Assembly (NCBI GenBank): GCA_016867395.1
Contig: VGJS01000015.1
Span: forward strand, 1-64,000
From: Candidatus Handelsmanbacteria bacterium
GTDB taxonomy: Bacteria; Latescibacterota; UBA2968; UBA8231
Reading direction: 5' to 3'
DNA length: 64,000 nt
The notes under the pieces were generated by a model. The model was not told the origin of the DNA. It saw only the letters and a list, made by a program, of their open reading frames with translations, and did no database searches. Below, one piece after another: positions 62,801-64,000 of the stretch (its first letter is position 1; each line of letters opens with the position of its first letter). The position numbers and the translations under genes are program-made.

Positions 62801-64000
62801 CGACACCGACGTCAGCCGCTCCAGCGCCTCGCTGACCGCCTTCCAGTTGGGAATCTCCAACATGAAGCGCCGCAAGCTGCGCACCGCCCTGACCTTCATC
62901 ACCCTGCTGCTCTTGACCTTCACGGTGCTCTCCTTCACCTCCATCCGCACCTCCCTGCGCTTCAACCAGATCCAGCGCGACAACGAGGGCCTGTACTCAG
63001 GGCTGCTCATCCGCTCCAAAGCCTGGAACCCCCAGGAGGAGTCGGTCCTCCACTACGCCCGCAGCAATTTCGGCCCCATCGCCACCGTGGCCCCCCGGTC
63101 CTGGTACAACAACAAGGCCAAGGCCCACATCAAGATGAAGCACGGCGAGGCCACCCATAACGCCCTGGGCGTGCTGGGCCTCACCCCGCAGGAGAAGGAG
63201 GTCACCGGCCTGGATCGGGCCCTGGTGGCGGGCCGATGGTTCGAGCCGGGGGACGAGAAGGTCTGCATCCTGCCCAACGACATGGTCACCGCCGACAAGC
63301 TCAATATCCCCTTGGAGCAGGTGGGCAGCGCCGAGATCCGCGTCTTTGGCGAGGTTTTCAAGGTGATCGGCGTGCTCGACTCGCGGCGCATGAAGGACCT
63401 CAAGGACCTCGACGACGAGATCATGACCCCGGCCGACTTTGCCGTCACCGGCGGCCAGGCGGTGCAGGAGTTGGCCGAGGAGGAGAACCGCGAGAAGCAG
63501 GGCCTGGAGGATACCAAGGTCTCGATCAAGCCCTTCGTCCACCTCGAACCGGCCAACGTGCTGTTCATCCCCTACACCACCCTGCGCAACATCGGCAGCG
63601 GCAACCCCCTACAATCGGTGGCCGTGCGCTTCGAGGAAGGGGTGGACGTGCGCAAGCAGATCGAGGAGTTCCTCTCCCGGCTGGCCGTCACCCTCTTCGC
63701 CGGAATGAAGGAGCCGGGGGACGAGTACATCAAGGTCTCAATCTACAGCTCGCTCGGCATGACCTCCTTCTCGGGGATGAGCAACCTCTTCATCCCCATC
63801 CTCATCGCCGCCCTTATCGTGCTCAACACCATGATGGGCAGCGTCTACGAGCGCTTCCGCGAGATCGGCATTTACTCCTCGGTGGGCCTGGCCCCCGGCC
63901 ACATCGCCTGGCTCTTCATGGCCGAGTCCTGCGTCTACGCGGTGCTGGGGGTGGTGGCCGGCTACCTCACCGGCCAGATCATCGCCAAGCTGCTGATCAC
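59883..64000 (+). CDS. M28-peptidase-like/FtsX-type permease fusion, 3' end cut by window
   Basis: At least 1,372 residues, open to the last base. Signal peptide (ends PAAAE), then a region with M28 layout (about 25-310): SRVAGYPGAAEAARYIEGQL, DVVVLEAYYDAMS, GAEQAASITALLELARYF, TLIFLATSAHHLGLRGIDDF. The usual zinc ligands are replaced: His to Tyr253, the GA-x-D aspartate to Gln and the Glu-Glu pair to His-His. A long periplasmic region leads to three transmembrane helices (about 880-957), then FtsX/MacB architecture: SNMKRRKLRTALTFITLLLL, a periplasmic domain (about 1025-1290) and GMSNLFIPILIAALIVLNTM then YERFREIGIYSSVGLAPGHI. ATG 59883 follows GAGGAG. An ABC ATPase partner is expected downstream, outside the window. 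Confidence 0.82.
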   Translation, partial: MSRVALLLGLLLSTWRAAPAAAEVDYPALRKLAPVEQVQQTLGYFAGLGSRVAGYPGAAEAARYIEGQLRGLGLDKVVVQEYDVSIPMEKGGRLRLADGVQFPLHGLWPNLVKTSTLPEGGLRGQLIDGGRGELRDLDGKNIEGNVVLFDFNSGDRWLNTAYLGATAVLFVEPDSTVYLEGEKKFLSMPLNLPRFWISKAEGELLRQRLAQGPVEVQLDYRMDWERQPAWNILGVIPGSDPLLEDDVVVLEAYYDAMSVVPALTPGAEQAASITALLELARYFRQHPPARTLIFLATSAHHLGLRGIDDFIQRYLRKEDPFIDRMLIRRGVEVALREGLVVKEGVRYRVGKDEYLGKEALIRAAAEGDTNLVVAILERALEAGVLAQNGGGLNLASRQYASRAELLEEVRTDEEAKLDLYRAWAGPKEDSLAIKLFISLDLSTQTDELGVWNSNTSFYYKRYFAPFGKNFMSYARQISKELGYVQKDVLVNGISPEGGMSWETFVPGEISVNSELVLATGTPALAFVTVNDARFQADTPLDRPAQVNAGNLAKQIRALAGMFHLAFEDPELFPDFKMRLQDELRTLKGRTMVFPRRSIIPDLPRADAVAVVRNGRKKSYKGVRGEYYELVDLTGSFYINRVQVNQVQIEGYYLDPRSGLITYAPDRGVQGDKVYPMKITMDWRDKQWMVVLFPCVAYNFFDIVDPRYLTKLNTISIFDETNSPPVEFGYTIGEGPSAQDEPVGVLFARPNTRIKMGLGAGLLGFRYLLLNVTSAEDKEKALGEGFAIEPGTSFARTSFLAARDVWSLDEARMQELRGFAIENHRLNDLHGRAKVELDAAAEAMRGQHWEAFVRHTRAAIGLESRAYPDVRSTQDDVIQGIIFFMALVIPCAFFTERLLITAATIKNQILGFVGVFIAIWIVLWLVHPAFQLSNPFVILLAFVILALAVMVMWLISGRFNEQMKKLRTEVAVIYDTDVSRSSASLTAFQLGISNMKRRKLRTALTFITLLLLTFTVLSFTSIRTSLRFNQIQRDNEGLYSGLLIRSKAWNPQEESVLHYARSNFGPIATVAPRSWYNNKAKAHIKMKHGEATHNALGVLGLTPQEKEVTGLDRALVAGRWFEPGDEKVCILPNDMVTADKLNIPLEQVGSAEIRVFGEVFKVIGVLDSRRMKDLKDLDDEIMTPADFAVTGGQAVQELAEEENREKQGLEDTKVSIKPFVHLEPANVLFIPYTTLRNIGSGNPLQSVAVRFEEGVDVRKQIEEFLSRLAVTLFAGMKEPGDEYIKVSIYSSLGMTSFSGMSNLFIPILIAALIVLNTMMGSVYERFREIGIYSSVGLAPGHIAWLFMAESCVYAVLGVVAGYLTGQIIAKLLI

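Overview
The window is a GC-rich stretch from a motile, diderm (Gram-negative type) bacterium. Evidence for this is a nearly complete flagellar export, basal-body and hook gene cluster, sigma-54 style promoters, meso-DAP peptidoglycan recycling genes (Mpl, LD-carboxypeptidase) and an O-antigen-ligase-type polymer locus. The fla-operon gene order (flgB-flgC-fliE-fliF-fliH-fliI-fliJ-fliK-flgD-flgE-flbD-fliL-fliM-fliN-fliO-fliP-fliQ-fliR-flhB-flhA-flhF-flhG-fliA) is the ancestral one shared by spirochaetes, Firmicutes and several deep Gram-negative phyla. I cannot fix the phylum; a little-cultivated high-GC lineage is my inference. I saw no rRNA, tRNA, CRISPR array, insertion sequence or phage gene.

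Layout. 1-1569: a DUF1684 protein, an RNA polymerase omega-like subunit and a membrane protein. 1778-4896: a sigma-54 promoter, a small helical protein, a PAS histidine kinase and an NtrC-type sigma-54 activator, probably the flagellar master regulators. 5082-6563: an HDOD gene broken by several frameshifts. 6658-13977: a 2,439-residue protein of unknown function with an ATP-grasp-like C-terminus. 13978-17240 (minus): HEAT-repeat protein, LD-carboxypeptidase and Mpl. 17355-26089: a tightly overlapping surface-polysaccharide operon (two GT2 enzymes, GT4, WecA/MraY-like transferase, a sulfatase-fold/VanZ fusion, an O-antigen ligase/TPR fusion). 26223-50632: the flagellar cluster, with sigma-54 promoters before flgB and before fliO, ending in fliA, an HDOD protein, a GAF kinase and a DUF2802-like protein. 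50821-54516: hisC, a small orphan and a bifunctional Rel (ppGpp) enzyme. 54739-56563: decayed genes, including a GT39-like glycosyltransferase with shifts at homopolymers. 56580-64000: a small orphan, a NusG-domain-II protein, a Gx-type transporter subunit, a DUF6785-like membrane protein and an M28-like/FtsX fusion cut by the window end.

How it fits together. Three near-identical sigma-54 promoter elements (GGCAT-N5-TTGCT) sit before the kinase/activator operon, before flgB and before fliO. They suggest a self-reinforcing sigma-54 cascade that builds the basal body and export gate, after which FliA (sigma-28) would drive late genes located elsewhere. fliG and motAB, normally inside this gene order, are absent. 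The strongest leads for new biology are the giant orphan protein, the sulfatase-VanZ fusion and the degenerate-peptidase/FtsX fusion.
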